64,000 bases of DNA, taken from positions 1 through 64,000 of the forward strand of contig JAXLWN010000028.1 of the NCBI GenBank assembly GCA_046328475.1, given 5' to 3'. This stretch comes from CADCWN01 sp046328475. GTDB lineage: Bacteria > Chloroflexota > Chloroflexia > Thermomicrobiales > CADCWN01. The notes under the pieces are model-generated. The model did no database searches and had not been told where the DNA came from. It saw only the letters and a program-made list of their open reading frames with translations. The position numbers and the translations under genes were made by a program. This document shows positions 45,851-54,246 of this stretch, piece after piece (the stretch's first letter is position 1; each line of letters starts with the position of its first letter).

Positions 45851-47269
45851 TCATCCTTCGCGGCGGGGGGCGCGGCGGCGCATGATGGCGCGGTCGGTGG
45901 GGGCGGCGCGGACGACGATGGCGCCGGGTTCGTCGACGAGGCCGCCGGCGAGGAGGGTGGCGACGCCGGCGACGAGGGCGGCGATGAAGAGGAAGGAGTA
46001 GCCGAGGCGGTCGATGATCAGGCCGCCGATGGGGAGGGCGATGGCGCTGATGGCGAGGATGAGGCCGGTGGCCATGGTGGCGGCGGGGCGTTCGCGCGGG
46101 GTGGTGATGGCGGCCTGGATGGCGGGGGCGGCGAGGTCGAGTCCGGCGCTGGCGACGCCCCAGGCGATGAAGACGATGGTGAAGGCGATCAGGTTGGCGG
46201 CGTCGCCGCCGGGGAGGCGGTCGCGCAGGGTGGCGGAGCCGAGCAGGGGGGGCAGGGTGAGGGCGGTGATGGGGGCGAGGACGCGCACGAAGGTGGCGAG
46301 TTGCACGACCATGGGGTTGCCCGCGCTGATGCTGACCGCGCGCCAGCCGAGGGTGCCGATGGCGCGGGAGAGGGCGAGGATGAGCAGGTAGGTGGCGGCG
46401 GCGCGGTCGCTCGCGCCGAGTTCGCGCGTGGCGTAGATGATGTAGAAGGGGTCGGCGAGCGCGCCGAGGGTGTAGAGGATGCGGAAGACGATGTAGCGGT
46501 TGTAGGCGAGGTTGTTGACGAGGAGGTCGGGGAGGGCGAGGAGGTCGAAGCTGGTGCCGGGGCCGCGCGGCGCGGCGACCGGGGCGGATGAGGTGACGTA
46601 CTGGAGGATGATCAGGGCGGCGAGGAGGAGGGCGGTCGCCAGCAGGGCCAGCCCGGCGATGCCGAAGAGGCGGGTGAAGCCTGCGGGGTAGAGTTCGCCC
46701 GCCTGGTCGAGGGTGTTGCGCGCCAGCCAGCCGCCGATCAGGGTGCCGACGATGCCGAGGACGGCCCAGCGGCCCCAGCGGGTGCGCCAGGAGCCTTCGG
46801 GGCGGACGATGCCCGCCGCCGCCGCGCGGAGGATGCCGGCGACGCCACCGCCGAAGGCGATGAGCGCCAGGAGGAGCAGGGGCCAGCCGTTGATCGGCGG
46901 CATGGTGGTGAGGCGGTCGCCCTGCTTGGCGAGGACGAGGAGGACGATCGCCTGGAGGAGGACGGAGGCGAGGAGGGTGTAGAGCCGGAGGTTCGGCCAG
47001 CGATCGACCTGGAAGGGCGCGGCGAGGGCGGTGCCGAGCGATCCGGCGGCCAGGACGATGGCGACTGCGCCGCCGATGCTGAGGTTGGTGATGCCGAGCA
47101 CGCCGAAGAAGAGGGGCAGGATGACCAGCGGGTGCAGGCAGACCTCGGCCAGCCGCGCGAGGACCTCGGCGACGCTGCCGAAGAGGGGCGCGAACCAGCT
47201 GCGCCGCCGTGGCATCGGCAGCGAGGCGGGCGGGGGGAGCTGGCGCGTCTGCTGGCGGGTTTGTTCCAT
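45851..47269 (-). CDS. MFS-like membrane transporter
   Basis: 472 residues with about 12 membrane helices, e.g. PLVILPLFFGVLGITNLSIG, LLLLALIAFGGGVAGIL, ATALLLAALIILQYV, LIAFTIVFIAWGVASAGLDL and FLFIAALVAGVATLLAGGLV. A central YATRELGASDRAAATYLLIL block and RLGYSFLF near the last helices are as in major facilitators of uncertain substrate. The first 30 residues are Gln/Pro/Arg-rich and cytoplasmic. The start is the ATG at 47269 with GGAGCG before it and a CACGACT array 17 bases upstream. The frame is open far upstream but only as a shadow of other sequence. It is convergent with the four-helix-bundle gene. Confidence 0.82.
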   Translation of the reverse strand: MEQTRQQTRQLPPPASLPMPRRRSWFAPLFGSVAEVLARLAEVCLHPLVILPLFFGVLGITNLSIGGAVAIVLAAGSLGTALAAPFQVDRWPNLRLYTLLASVLLQAIVLLVLAKQGDRLTTMPPINGWPLLLLALIAFGGGVAGILRAAAAGIVRPEGSWRTRWGRWAVLGIVGTLIGGWLARNTLDQAGELYPAGFTRLFGIAGLALLATALLLAALIILQYVTSSAPVAAPRGPGTSFDLLALPDLLVNNLAYNRYIVFRILYTLGALADPFYIIYATRELGASDRAAATYLLILALSRAIGTLGWRAVSISAGNPMVVQLATFVRVLAPITALTLPPLLGSATLRDRLPGGDAANLIAFTIVFIAWGVASAGLDLAAPAIQAAITTPRERPAATMATGLILAISAIALPIGGLIIDRLGYSFLFIAALVAGVATLLAGGLVDEPGAIVVRAAPTDRAIMRRRAPRREG

Positions 47270-47286
47270 AGGGTCGCTGCGCTCCA

Positions 47287-47321
47287 GTCGTGAGTCGTGA
47301 GTCGTGAGTCGTGAGTCGTCA
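47287..47321 (+). repeat. Heptamer array, unit GTCGTGA, upstream of the MFS gene
   Basis: Four to five units. Read along the MFS gene they are CACGACT, ending 17 bases before the ATG with GGAGCG between. Confidence 0.92.
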
Positions 47322-47403
47322 GATTTTACGGGTGCGTGGTGGTGTTTTGGATGAGATTTGCTTGCCGTAGCTATTTTACTGCCTGCTGTCCAGTGTCTCC
47401 TGT

Positions 47404-48459
47404 CTATCGGGTGATGGTCGCGTCGCGGCGGGTGGTGTTGCCGGCGGCGTCGGTGATGGTGATGGTGAGGCGGTGGGTGCCGGATGGGGCGGTGCGGGCG
47501 TCCCAGTAGCCGACCCAGAGGTCGAGGGTGCGGGAGTAGACGGGGGCGGGGAGCGGTTTGTCGTCGAGCAGGAATTGGACGCCGGTGACGCCGATATCGT
47601 CGCTGGCGCGGACTTTGATGGTGGGCACGGCGCGGCGGACGGTGCCGCTGGTGGGATCGAGCAGTTCGGCGGTGGGGGCGGTGGTGTCGTAGCCTGCGGC
47701 GGCCCAGAGGGTTTGGGCCATCGCGAGGTGGCCGAGGTTGTTGGCGTGGAAGTCGAGCGGCACCCAGGTGAGTTCGCGCTCGTGGCCGAGGAAGCGCTTG
47801 TAGACATCGGCGACGAGGACGTTGCGGCGCTGCGCCTCTTCGACGAGCGCGGTGTTGAAGCGCTCGACCCACCAGGCGTCGGAGCGCACGATCTTGGGAT
47901 CGCCGCCGTAGGGGTTGTAGATGGTCATGACCGCGATGTCGGCGGTGCGCGCACCGTTGACGGTGGAGGCGGCGATCAGCGTGTCGAGGATTTTGCCGAG
48001 GTTGGCGCGGAAGTCGGCGAGGCCGATCTCGCGCGCCTTGTCGTCGGCGGTCTGGAGGTTGCGGAGGTCGTTGCCGCCGATGTCGAGGGTGATCGGGCTG
48101 ATGGTCCAGCCTTTGCCGCGCGCCTCGGTGATGACCTGCTGGGCGGCGGTGAGCTGGCCGCTCTGGATCAGGGTGCCGGAGGTTTCGCCGCTGACGCTGA
48201 GGTTCTGGAGGGCGACGGCGTGCCCGGCGCGCTGCTGGAGGAGGGCGTGGAGCTGTGCGACATATCCCCGTGCGTCGGGGGTGCTGGTGAGGAGACCGAC
48301 GCCGAGGGAGTCGCCGAGCGCGAGGTAGAGTTCGCCGAGGCCCCGGGGCGCGGCGGCGCTGGGTGCGGCGGCGCTGGTGGGGGGGAGGGCGAGGAGGGTG
48401 AGGAGGAGGGTGAGGGCGGCGAGGAGGCGTGGGGCGTGAGGGCGTGAGGGCGTGAGGGG
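47404..48459 (-). CDS. Secreted SGNH/GDSL hydrolase with Ig-like C-terminal domain; start codon not found
   Basis: About 350 residues. A signal peptide (LLAALTLLLTLLALPPTSAAA) is followed by an SGNH hydrolase domain: YLALGDSLGVG (block I Ser), LDIGGNDLRNL (block III Gly-Asn), and PLDFHANNLGHLAMAQ (block V Asp/His). Its C-terminal part (about 255-350; IKVRASDDIGVTGVQFLLDD, THRLTITITDAAGNTTRRD) is an Ig/Big-type beta domain. Likely an extracellular esterase or lipase; the substrate is unknown. No ATG, GTG or TTG exists in frame between the signal peptide and the repeat arrays at 48431-48500, so the start is lost or misread. The given end is approximate. Confidence 0.8.
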   Translation of the reverse strand, partial: PLTPSRPHAPRLLAALTLLLTLLALPPTSAAAPSAAAPRGLGELYLALGDSLGVGLLTSTPDARGYVAQLHALLQQRAGHAVALQNLSVSGETSGTLIQSGQLTAAQQVITEARGKGWTISPITLDIGGNDLRNLQTADDKAREIGLADFRANLGKILDTLIAASTVNGARTADIAVMTIYNPYGGDPKIVRSDAWWVERFNTALVEEAQRRNVLVADVYKRFLGHERELTWVPLDFHANNLGHLAMAQTLWAAAGYDTTAPTAELLDPTSGTVRRAVPTIKVRASDDIGVTGVQFLLDDKPLPAPVYSRTLDLWVGYWDARTAPSGTHRLTITITDAAGNTTRRDATITR

Positions 48460-48500
48460 CGTGAGAGGAGTCGTAAGTCGTAAGTCGTAAGTCGTAAGAA
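48431..48500 (+). repeat. GGGCGTGA octamers and GTCGTAA heptamers at the SGNH gene start
   Basis: GGGCGTGA x4 (48431-48466) runs directly into GTCGTAA x4 (48470-48498). They occupy the place where the SGNH start codon and ribosome binding site should be. Confidence 0.88.
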
Positions 48501-48767
48501 GAGAGACGGACCCCTCCCCGCCGCTGCGCGGCGACCCTCCCCCTGAAGGGGGAGGGTGGGGTGGGGATGGCGGAGTGTGGTGGCGGGTGTAGGCAGACCC
48601 CTCCCCGCCGCCTGCGGGCGGCGACCCTCCCCTGATGAGGAGAGGTTGAAGAACCTGGGGCAAGCGGGTGGTGGTGGGTGGCGGGGTGGGTGCCCAGTCC
48701 GACTTGCGGGCGGGTCTAGACCCGCCCCTACCGAGGGTGGTGGCGATGCGGGCGAATGTTGGCTTTG
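48501..48767 (+). repeat. Repeat cluster: two family C elements and one family E
   Basis: Family C lies at 48509-48557 (second stem CCCTCCCCC / TGAA / GGGGGAGGG) and at 48596-48645 (CCTCCCC / TGAT / GAGGAGAGG). The family E palindrome CGGGCGGGTCTAGACCCGCCC is at about 48708-48730. No gene is seen. Confidence 0.82.
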
Positions 48768-49673
48768 TCATTGGCGGTTGCCTTGGGCGGTGATGGCGGT
48801 GTGGCGGGCGATGGCGTGTTGGACGAGGGCGCGGTCGTTGTCGAAGGTGAGGCGGGCGAGGGCGTCGGCGGGGGAGGGAGGTGTCGGTGCCCTCGTGCGC
48901 GGCGAAGTCGGGGAGGTGGGATTCGATGTGCAGAGGAAGTAGCCGACGTGGCGGTCTTTCTTGAAGGTGAAGCGATAGTCGCCGAGCCAGTCGATCAGGC
49001 GGGTGGCGAGGCCCATCTCTTCGGCGACTTCGCGGATGGCGGCGGTGGCGGCCGGTCGCCCGCTTCGATGTGGCCTTTGGGAGGACGCGTCGCCTTTCTT
49101 GGCGCGACGCAGGGCGATTCGGCCCGAGGCGTCGAAGACGACGCCGCCAGCTTGCTCGGCGACGGCGGGATCGTCGGTGAGGTGCGGGTAGGGGGTGCGG
49201 GCGATCTCGCCGAGGAGCTTGGCCTGGGTGACGGGGATGAGTTCGGGCAGGACCATGGTGTTGGCGAGGATCGGCATGAAGTTGGCGTCGCCGCCCCAGC
49301 GAGGGACGACGTGCATGTGCAGGTGGTCGCCGATGCCCGCTCCGGCGACGGAGCCGATGTTCAGGCCGACGTTGAAGCCGTGGGGGCGCAGTGTGCGCTC
49401 CAGCAGGCCGGTGACCCAGGGGAGCAGGGCGGTCATCTCGGCGAGGGCGGCGGCGGGGAGGGTGGTGAGGGTGGAGACGTGGGCGTAGGGGACGATCATG
49501 ACGTGCCCGGTGTTGTACGGGAAGAGGTTCATGATCACGAAGGCGTTGGTGCCGCGATGGAGGATGAGGTTGGCGCGGTCGTCGTTGGCGGCGGGCTTGT
49601 CGCAGAAGATGCAGCCGGTCGCGCGCTCGCCGCCGACGTAGCCCATGCGCCAGGGGGTCCAGAGTGTGTCCAT
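48768..49673 (-). CDS. HIT (Ap4A phosphorylase-like) - Nudix fusion, compensated frameshifts
   Basis: About 300 residues in two halves. The N-terminal HIT domain (1-155) has WTPWRMGYVGG, CIFCDKP, NLFPYNTGHVMIVPYAHVS, NIGSVAGAGIGDHLHMHVVP (HxHxH near 119-125) and NFMPILANTMVLPE, the style of Ap4A phosphorylases. The C-terminal Nudix domain has AGGVVFDASGRIALRRAKKG and AATAAIREVAEEMGL. The first half of its Nudix box (PKGHIEAGD) is found only in a shifted frame for 12 codons near 49060. A second shifted patch (DFAAHEGTDTS) lies near 48890. Both pairs of shifts cancel. The start is the ATG at 49673, 11 bases after a CACGACT array. Both domains act on dinucleoside polyphosphates or related compounds. 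Confidence 0.83.
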   Translation of the reverse strand: MDTLWTPWRMGYVGGERATGCIFCDKPAANDDRANLILHRGTNAFVIMNLFPYNTGHVMIVPYAHVSTLTTLPAAALAEMTALLPWVTGLLERTLRPHGFNVGLNIGSVAGAGIGDHLHMHVVPRWGGDANFMPILANTMVLPELIPVTQAKLLGEIARTPYPHLTDDPAVAEQAGGVVFDASGRIALRRAKKGDASSQRPHRSGRPAATAAIREVAEEMGLATRLIDWLGDYRFTFKKDRHVGYFLCTSNPTSPTSPRTRAPTPPSPADALARLTFDNDRALVQHAIARHTAITAQGNRQ

Positions 49674-50132
49674 CGGCTCCCTGAGTAGTCGTGAGTCGTG
49701 AGTCGTGAGTCGTGAGTTCAAAGTTCAACGGTGGGTGGTCGGAGCTTGGAACTTGGAACTTTGAACCGTCAGTTGTTTCAACGCAGCGTGGTCGGGTGGG
49801 GTTGCTGCGTGGTGGTGCGGGTGTTGGGTGTCGGGAGGCGGTGTGGGGAACCGGAGGTGGTTCGATGTGACGCCGCCGAGGGGAAGTTTACCATAGGGGG
49901 CGGGTGGGGCTTTGTTAGGATTGCGCGGATTGTGAAGTTGGGTGGCACGCGGAGTTCGCCCGGACATGAAGTGTCCGGGCTACGTAGGTGCGCCGGATGA
50001 ATCCGGCTCTGGGGCTTGCGGTGGGGGTGCCTGCCCGGATGGATAGTGGCTGCCCGCGCGTCTGGGTGAAGATTGCGTTGCCCCCGCTCGTTAGAATGCT
50101 AGCAAGTGGCAGTGAGCGAGAGTGAGGTGGCG
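49674..50132 (+). repeat. Gap with heptamer array, GTTCAAAG inverted array and family B copy
   Basis: GTCGTGA x4-5 at 49685-49718 stands directly before the HIT-Nudix start. A GTTCAAAG / AACTTTGAAC inverted stretch lies at 49715-49768. Family B copy B2 lies at 49960-50008 (CCCGGACA / TGAAG / TGTCCGGG, then GCCGGAT / GA / ATCCGGC). The DNA between is unique; no gene is seen. Confidence 0.82.
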
Positions 50133-51341
50133 ATGGCGACGCGGCAGTGGTGGGAGCGGCCTCGGTTATGGGGGACGGGGCCGGGGGAGGCGGAGGCGGA
50201 GCGGCGGGTTTCGTGGCTGGATCTCTTTTCTGATTTGATTTTTGTGGTGGTGATCTCGCAGCTGGCGCATTACCTGGCGGTGCATCTGTCGTGGTCGGGG
50301 CTGGTGGGGTATGGGCTGCCGTTTGTGGCGGCGTGGTGGGCGTGGATCGGGGGGACGGTTTATAACGAGCGGTTCGAGACGGAGGATTTGAGCTACCGGT
50401 TCTTCACGTTCCTCTATTTGCTGACGATTGCGGGGTTGGCGATTTTTGCGCACGATGCGCTCGGGACGTTGTCGGTCGGCTTTGCGCTGTCGTATGCGGC
50501 GAATCGGGCGCTGATCATCGCGCTCTGGTTGCGGGGTGGCTGGCACGCGCCGACGTTCCGGCCGGTGTCGAACCGGTATGCGGTCGGGTTTGCGCTCTCG
50601 TTTGCGGCGTTCGTGGTCTCGACGTTGGTGCCGGTGCCGTGGCGTTTCCTGTTCTGGGGGCTGGGGTTGGCGAGCGATTTGCTGACGCCGATCGCGACGT
50701 TGCGGCACCAGGCGCAGTTACCGCGCACGCGGCACTCGAAGTTGCCGGAGCGGTTCGGGTTGTTTGTGATCATCGTGCTCGGGGAGGCGATTGTCGGGGT
50801 GATCGGCGGGGTGGCGGATAACCCGGAGTTTTCGTGGCGGGCGGGGATCGCGGGTGGGCTGGGGCTGGCGCTGGTCTTCGGGCTGTGGTGGCTCTACTTC
50901 GATTTTGTGGCGCGGCGGCGCACGCGGGCGGGGATGTGGCCGCTGTTCGGCTGGATTTACCTGCACATGCCGCTGGTGATGGCGATCGCGGCGATCAGCG
51001 CGGCGGTGCTGAATCTGGTGGCGCACGATATTGAGTCTGGCGCGGGGGTGCGCTGGCTGCTGGCGGGGGCGGTGGCGCTGGCGCTGGGGATGATCGCGGC
51101 GATTGAGTTGTTGCTGCGGCCCGATCCGGACGAGCCGACGGCGCTCGCACCGAGCGTGGGTGTGAAGCTGGCGGCGGCGGGGGGCGCGATTGTCGTTGGC
51201 CTCTTGGGGCGGAATCTCCCGGCATTGCTGGTGCTGGGGTTGCTGGCGGTGTTGCTGGCCCCGCCGATGCTCTACGGGGCCTGGGTCTGGTATCACCAGG
51301 AGATCGCGCCGGAGGCGCTCATGCCGGAGGTCGGCGACTGA
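50133..51341 (+). CDS. LtrA-family membrane protein
   Basis: 402 residues with about 10 membrane helices, matching the low-temperature-requirement-A family. Seen: AERRVSWLDLFSDLIFVVVI near the N-terminus (family signature with charged and aromatic residues before helix 1), WWAWIGGTVYNERFETEDLSY, PERFGLFVIIVLGEAIVGVI in the middle and LYFDFVARRR. The biochemical role is unknown; the name comes from cold-sensitive Listeria mutants. The ATG at 50133 follows GAGGTGGCG; an in-frame GTG at 50106 is less likely. Single gene. A family A repeat follows the stop. Confidence 0.9.
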   Translation: MATRQWWERPRLWGTGPGEAEAERRVSWLDLFSDLIFVVVISQLAHYLAVHLSWSGLVGYGLPFVAAWWAWIGGTVYNERFETEDLSYRFFTFLYLLTIAGLAIFAHDALGTLSVGFALSYAANRALIIALWLRGGWHAPTFRPVSNRYAVGFALSFAAFVVSTLVPVPWRFLFWGLGLASDLLTPIATLRHQAQLPRTRHSKLPERFGLFVIIVLGEAIVGVIGGVADNPEFSWRAGIAGGLGLALVFGLWWLYFDFVARRRTRAGMWPLFGWIYLHMPLVMAIAAISAAVLNLVAHDIESGAGVRWLLAGAVALALGMIAAIELLLRPDPDEPTALAPSVGVKLAAAGGAIVVGLLGRNLPALLVLGLLAVLLAPPMLYGAWVWYHQEIAPEALMPEVGD

Positions 51342-51369
51342 CGCGGCGCTGGTGGTCGACGACGATGGC

Positions 51370-51432
51370 CCAGGGCTGAAGCCCAGGGCTGGGCTCACTG
51401 CGTTCGCCGCGAAGCCCGCCTGCGCGGGCTGG
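51370..51432 (+). repeat. Double-hairpin repeat, family A (copy A5)
   Basis: CAGGGCTGAAGCCC, GCTCACTGCGTTCGC, then AGCCCGC / CTGC / GCGGGCT. It overlaps the likely end of the DUF4385 gene, supplying its last codons and stop. Confidence 0.88.
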
Positions 51433-51885
51433 GATGCGCATTCTCGGTGCTGTCCGGTCTCACCATGCGCTGGTGGTCAGCTTTCATACGCTGGTAGTCG
51501 GGGTCGTCGGCGATTGCGCGCCAGTGGGCGTGGAAGATGGCGGCGACTTCGGCTTTGGCAGGTCGCCGGTGCCGCGCGGGAGTTCTGTGCCGTCGGGGGC
51601 GCGCTTGCGCCCGCCTTTGTGGTTGGCGTAGCGGCGGGCGCGGGTGTAGCCCATCTGGAGGTATTTGCGCGCCATGTCCATGCCGACGAAGTCTCCGGCG
51701 GCGAGATATTCGCGGTACTTGGCGGTGAGCGCCCCGGCGGACTCGCGGGCGAGGTCGGGCGTGCGGATCGTCCAGAGCGGCAGCAATTCGCCCTTGTAAG
51801 GTTCGATGTGGAAGACGCCCGCCTCGCCACGGCCGATGCGGTAGTGCTCGGGGTGGGCGCGGTAGTCGATGGTGTTGTCGGTCAT
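51395..51885 (-). CDS. DUF4385 family protein (one frameshift)
   Basis: About 160 residues. Seen: TIDYRAHPEHYRIGRGEAGV, FHIEPYKGELLPLWTIRTPD, GDFVGMDMARKYLQMGYTRA and RRYANHKGGRK, all typical of DUF4385, whose function is unknown. After GTGDL the frame must change near 51560. The shifted frame reads AEVAAIFHAHWRAIADDPDY and continues to a stop at 51395 inside the family A repeat, so the last 12 residues (PSPRRRASRRTQ) are repeat-encoded. The start is the ATG at 51885, four bases after the stop of the upstream gene. The two form an operon. Confidence 0.78.
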
Positions 51886-51889
51886 CGGC

Positions 51890-52363
51890 TCAGTCTCGCG
51901 CCCAGAATTTCCACCAGGGGCGACCGGAACCGGATTGGGCGGGGGCCTGCTCGGTGGGGGCATCCACGTAGCGCTTAGGTGGGGCTTCGAATTCGCTGCC
52001 GAGGCGCTTGGACCAGAGGGCGACCTGCTCGGCCTTCTTGCGCGAGTCGCCCCGGTTTTCGGCGGTGACGGTTTCGCCGAGTTGCGAATCGACGACGCGC
52101 CGCCGAGCGCGGCGGCGAGGCCGAGCGCGGTGTCGCAGGCCCCGTCGAAGGAGCCGGGGAGTTCGCTGTAGCGCAGGTGCAGGGTCATGTTATCCACGGG
52201 GCCGCCGGGGCGGTCTGCGGCGAGGATCAGCTCGGTCGAGGCGGAGCGGAAGGACTCTGCGTCGTAGCGGCGGAGGCTGCAGGAACTGCGCGACCGCTGC
52301 GTCCACGGCCGCGCGGTCGAATGGTTCGCCGTCAACGCGCTCGATAAGGAGATCGTAGCTCAT
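51890..52363 (-). CDS. Hypothetical protein upstream of DUF4385 (two frameshifts)
   Basis: About 157 residues if two frame changes are allowed (near 52275 and 52090). Reads MSYDLLIERVDGEPFDRAAV, then RYDAESFRSASTELILAADR and MTLHLRYSELPGSFDGACDT, then VVDSQLGETVTAENRGDSRK and KAEQVALWSKRLGSEFEAPP, ending GRPWWKFWARD. I do not recognise the family; it looks like a small alpha+beta cytoplasmic protein. The start is the ATG at 52363 behind GGAGGGC. It is followed after 4 bases by DUF4385. A GCTGAGT array lies 32 bases upstream. Confidence 0.6.
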
Positions 52364-52395
52364 CTAGCCCTCCAGTTGGCTCATATGTTCGTGTC

Positions 52396-52429
52396 TCAGT
52401 GCTGAGTGCTGAGTGCTGAGTGCTGAGTC
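52396..52429 (+). repeat. Heptamer array, unit GCTGAGT
   Basis: Four perfect units, upstream of the DUF4385 operon; read along that operon it is ACTCAGC. A further unit type in the same kind of place. Confidence 0.92.
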
Positions 52430-52457
52430 AAGTACGAAGTACGAACGATGAGAGAGT

Positions 52458-52509
52458 GGACCTCACCCCGCCGCCTGCGGGCGGCACCCCTCTCCCGCGA
52501 GGAGAGGGG
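52458..52509 (+). repeat. Double-hairpin repeat, family C
   Basis: GCCGC / CTGC / GGGCGGC, then CCCTCTCC / CGCGA / GGAGAGGGG. It lies after the beta-propeller gene. Confidence 0.85.
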
Positions 52510-52570
52510 ATGGGTCCAGTTGCATTCGACAGGCAATGGTGACAGGGTGATCGCGACCGTGATGGCGGGG

Positions 52571-54052
52571 CTAGCGCTTGGAGACGGAGTTGCTGTCGCG
52601 GTTGGCGACCCAGACGTTGCTGCCATCGAAGGCGAGGGCGCTGGGGTGGGTGCCGACGGTGAAGGTGCCGAGGTTGGTGCCGTCGCTCGCCTTGAGCTTG
52701 GTGACGCTGTTGCCTGCGGTGTTGGCCACCCAGATGTGCTGACCGTCGAAGGCGACTGCGCCGGGGGTGTTGCCGACCGTGAAGGAGCCGAGGTTGGTGC
52801 CGTCGCTGGCGCGCAGCTTGACCACGCTGTTGGTCCCGCCGACCGAGACCCAGATATTCGCGCCGTCGAAGGCGAGGCCGCCGGGGTTGGTGCCGACGTT
52901 GATGGTGCCAAGGTTGAAGCCGTCGCTGGCGCGCAGTTTCGTGACCGAGCCACCGTCCTTGTTGGCGATCCAGATATTGGTGCCGTCGAAGGCGAGGGCG
53001 ACGGGTTGCCGCCCGCGTCGAAGTTCCCCAGGTTGGTGCCGCTGCTTGCCTGGATCTTCGAGATCGCGCCGTTCGGGCCGGTGTTGGTCGCGACCCAGAT
53101 ATTGGTGCCGTCGAAGGCGATGGCGTTCCTGGTTGGCGAGCGACAGGGCGGTGCCGATGCTCTGCCCGTCGCTGGCGCGTAGGCGGGCGATGGTGGTCAG
53201 GTTTTGTCCCTGGCTGGCAACCCAGATGGTCGCGCCGTCGAAGGCGACGCCGATCGGGTTGCCGCCGACCAGCGAAGATTGCCGAGGTTGGCACCGTCGC
53301 CGATGCGCAGCTTGGAGACGGTGCCGCTGTCGAGTGGTCACCCACATGTGCGAGCCGTCGAAGGCGAGGGCGCTGGGGTGGGTGCCGACGGCGAAGGCGG
53401 GGTAGTCGCCGGTGCTGCCACGGGCGGCGTACCAGCGGAGGAGCGCGATGTCGAGGGTGTTCAGGCCGATACCTGGCGGCCCCTGCGGCCCGGTCTGGCC
53501 GGGGGGGCCTTGCTCGCCGGGTGGCACGGCCTGCCAGGCGACGCCGGTGCCGGTGGAGACGAGCACCTGACCGGCGGTCGAGCCCGCCGAACTGAGCTTC
53601 GGGGTGGTGATCGCGCCGTCGATCACGTTATTGGCCACCAGGGCGGTCGCGGCGTTGGTGACGGGCGGGTTGGTGCCAAGTCCGGCGGTGCGGGCGAGGA
53701 AGGAGGCCATCTCCTCGCGGGTGACGAGGTTGTTGGGGCAGTAGTGCTGGAGGTCGGTGCAGCCGCGCGAGATGCCCGCGTCGGCGATGGCATTGATGTT
53801 GTTGTTGTGCGGGCTGCCCTGGTTGAGGTCCTGGAAGTTCGCCGCCGTGAGGCCCAGCGGCACCAAGGCGACGAGGGCGGCGATTAGCAGCGGGGCGAGC
53901 CAGCGCGTGCCGCGCCGTGTGCCGCGCCGGGCACGAAAGCGGGCGAGTTCGCGCTCGGTTTGGGCCAGGCGGGTGGCGGTTGCGGCCTGGGCGGCGGCGA
54001 GGCGGGCGATTTCTTCGCGGAGTTGTGCGAGTTGGTCGGGGGCGTCGGGCAT
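52571..54052 (-). CDS. Surface protein: coiled coil, membrane helix, SLH-like, collagen-like and beta-propeller parts
   Basis: About 493 residues. A short coiled coil (1-45; LAQLREEIARLAAAQAATAT) and a membrane helix (about 50-70) are followed by an SLH-like remnant (INAIADAGISRGCTDLQHYC, PNNLVTREEMASFLART), a short collagen-like GxY stretch (GEQGPPGQTGPQGPPG), then about seven YVTN/NHL-type repeats of 40-43 residues (PGAVAFDGQHIWVANTAGNS, VTKLKASDGTNLGTFTVG). The repeats are interrupted by compensating frame changes near 53340/53280 and 53130/53000. Probably exported and cell-anchored, with the propeller outside. The start is the ATG at 54052 with GGAGG before it and a CACGACT array 12 bases upstream. 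Confidence 0.83.
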   Translation of the reverse strand: MPDAPDQLAQLREEIARLAAAQAATATRLAQTERELARFRARRGTRRGTRWLAPLLIAALVALVPLGLTAANFQDLNQGSPHNNNINAIADAGISRGCTDLQHYCPNNLVTREEMASFLARTAGLGTNPPVTNAATALVANNVIDGAITTPKLSSAGSTAGQVLVSTGTGVAWQAVPPGEQGPPGQTGPQGPPGIGLNTLDIALLRWYAARGSTGDYPAFAVGTHPSALAFDGSHMWVTTRQRHRLQAAHRRRCQPRQSSLVGGNPIGVAFDGATIWVASQGQNLTTIARLRASDGQSIGTALSLANQERHRLRRHQYLGRDQHRPERRDLEDPGKQRHQPGELRRGRQPVALAFDGTNIWIANKDGGSVTKLRASDGFNLGTINVGTNPGGLAFDGANIWVSVGGTNSVVKLRASDGTNLGSFTVGNTPGAVAFDGQHIWVANTAGNSVTKLKASDGTNLGTFTVGTHPSALAFDGSNVWVANRDSNSVSKR

Positions 54053-54064
54053 GGGACCTCCTGC

Positions 54065-54175
54065 GAGTCGTGAGTCGTGAGTCGTGAGTCGTGAGATGAG
54101 TCGGGCGGTCGGGCAGTCGGGCGGTCGGGCTGGGAGACCTCACCCCCCGGCCCCCTCTCCCGCGAGGAGAGGGGG
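54065..54175 (+). repeat. Heptamer/octamer array and family C element upstream of the propeller gene
   Basis: GTCGTGA x4 at 54065-54095, then GTCGGGCG octamers to 54130, then a family C element at 54136-54175 (CCCCTCTCC / CGCGA / GGAGAGGGGG). Confidence 0.88.
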
Positions 54176-54202
54176 TGACTCGCGCGGAGGGTCTTGTTAC
54201 CA

Positions 54203-54246
54203 CTCATCGCTCGTCACTCGTTACTCGTTACTCGTTACTCGTTACT
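54203..54246 (-). repeat. Heptamer array, unit TCGTTAC, at the 3' end of the serine hydrolase gene
   Basis: Five units. Read along the hydrolase gene they are GTAACGA and encode its last residues (VTSNE) and stop. Confidence 0.93.

Noticed and set aside
47270..47872. N-terminal extension of the MFS protein at 45851-47269
   Set aside because: The extension is antisense-frame reading of the SGNH gene plus a heptamer array (THDSRLE-type peptide); the ATG at 47269 has its own binding site.
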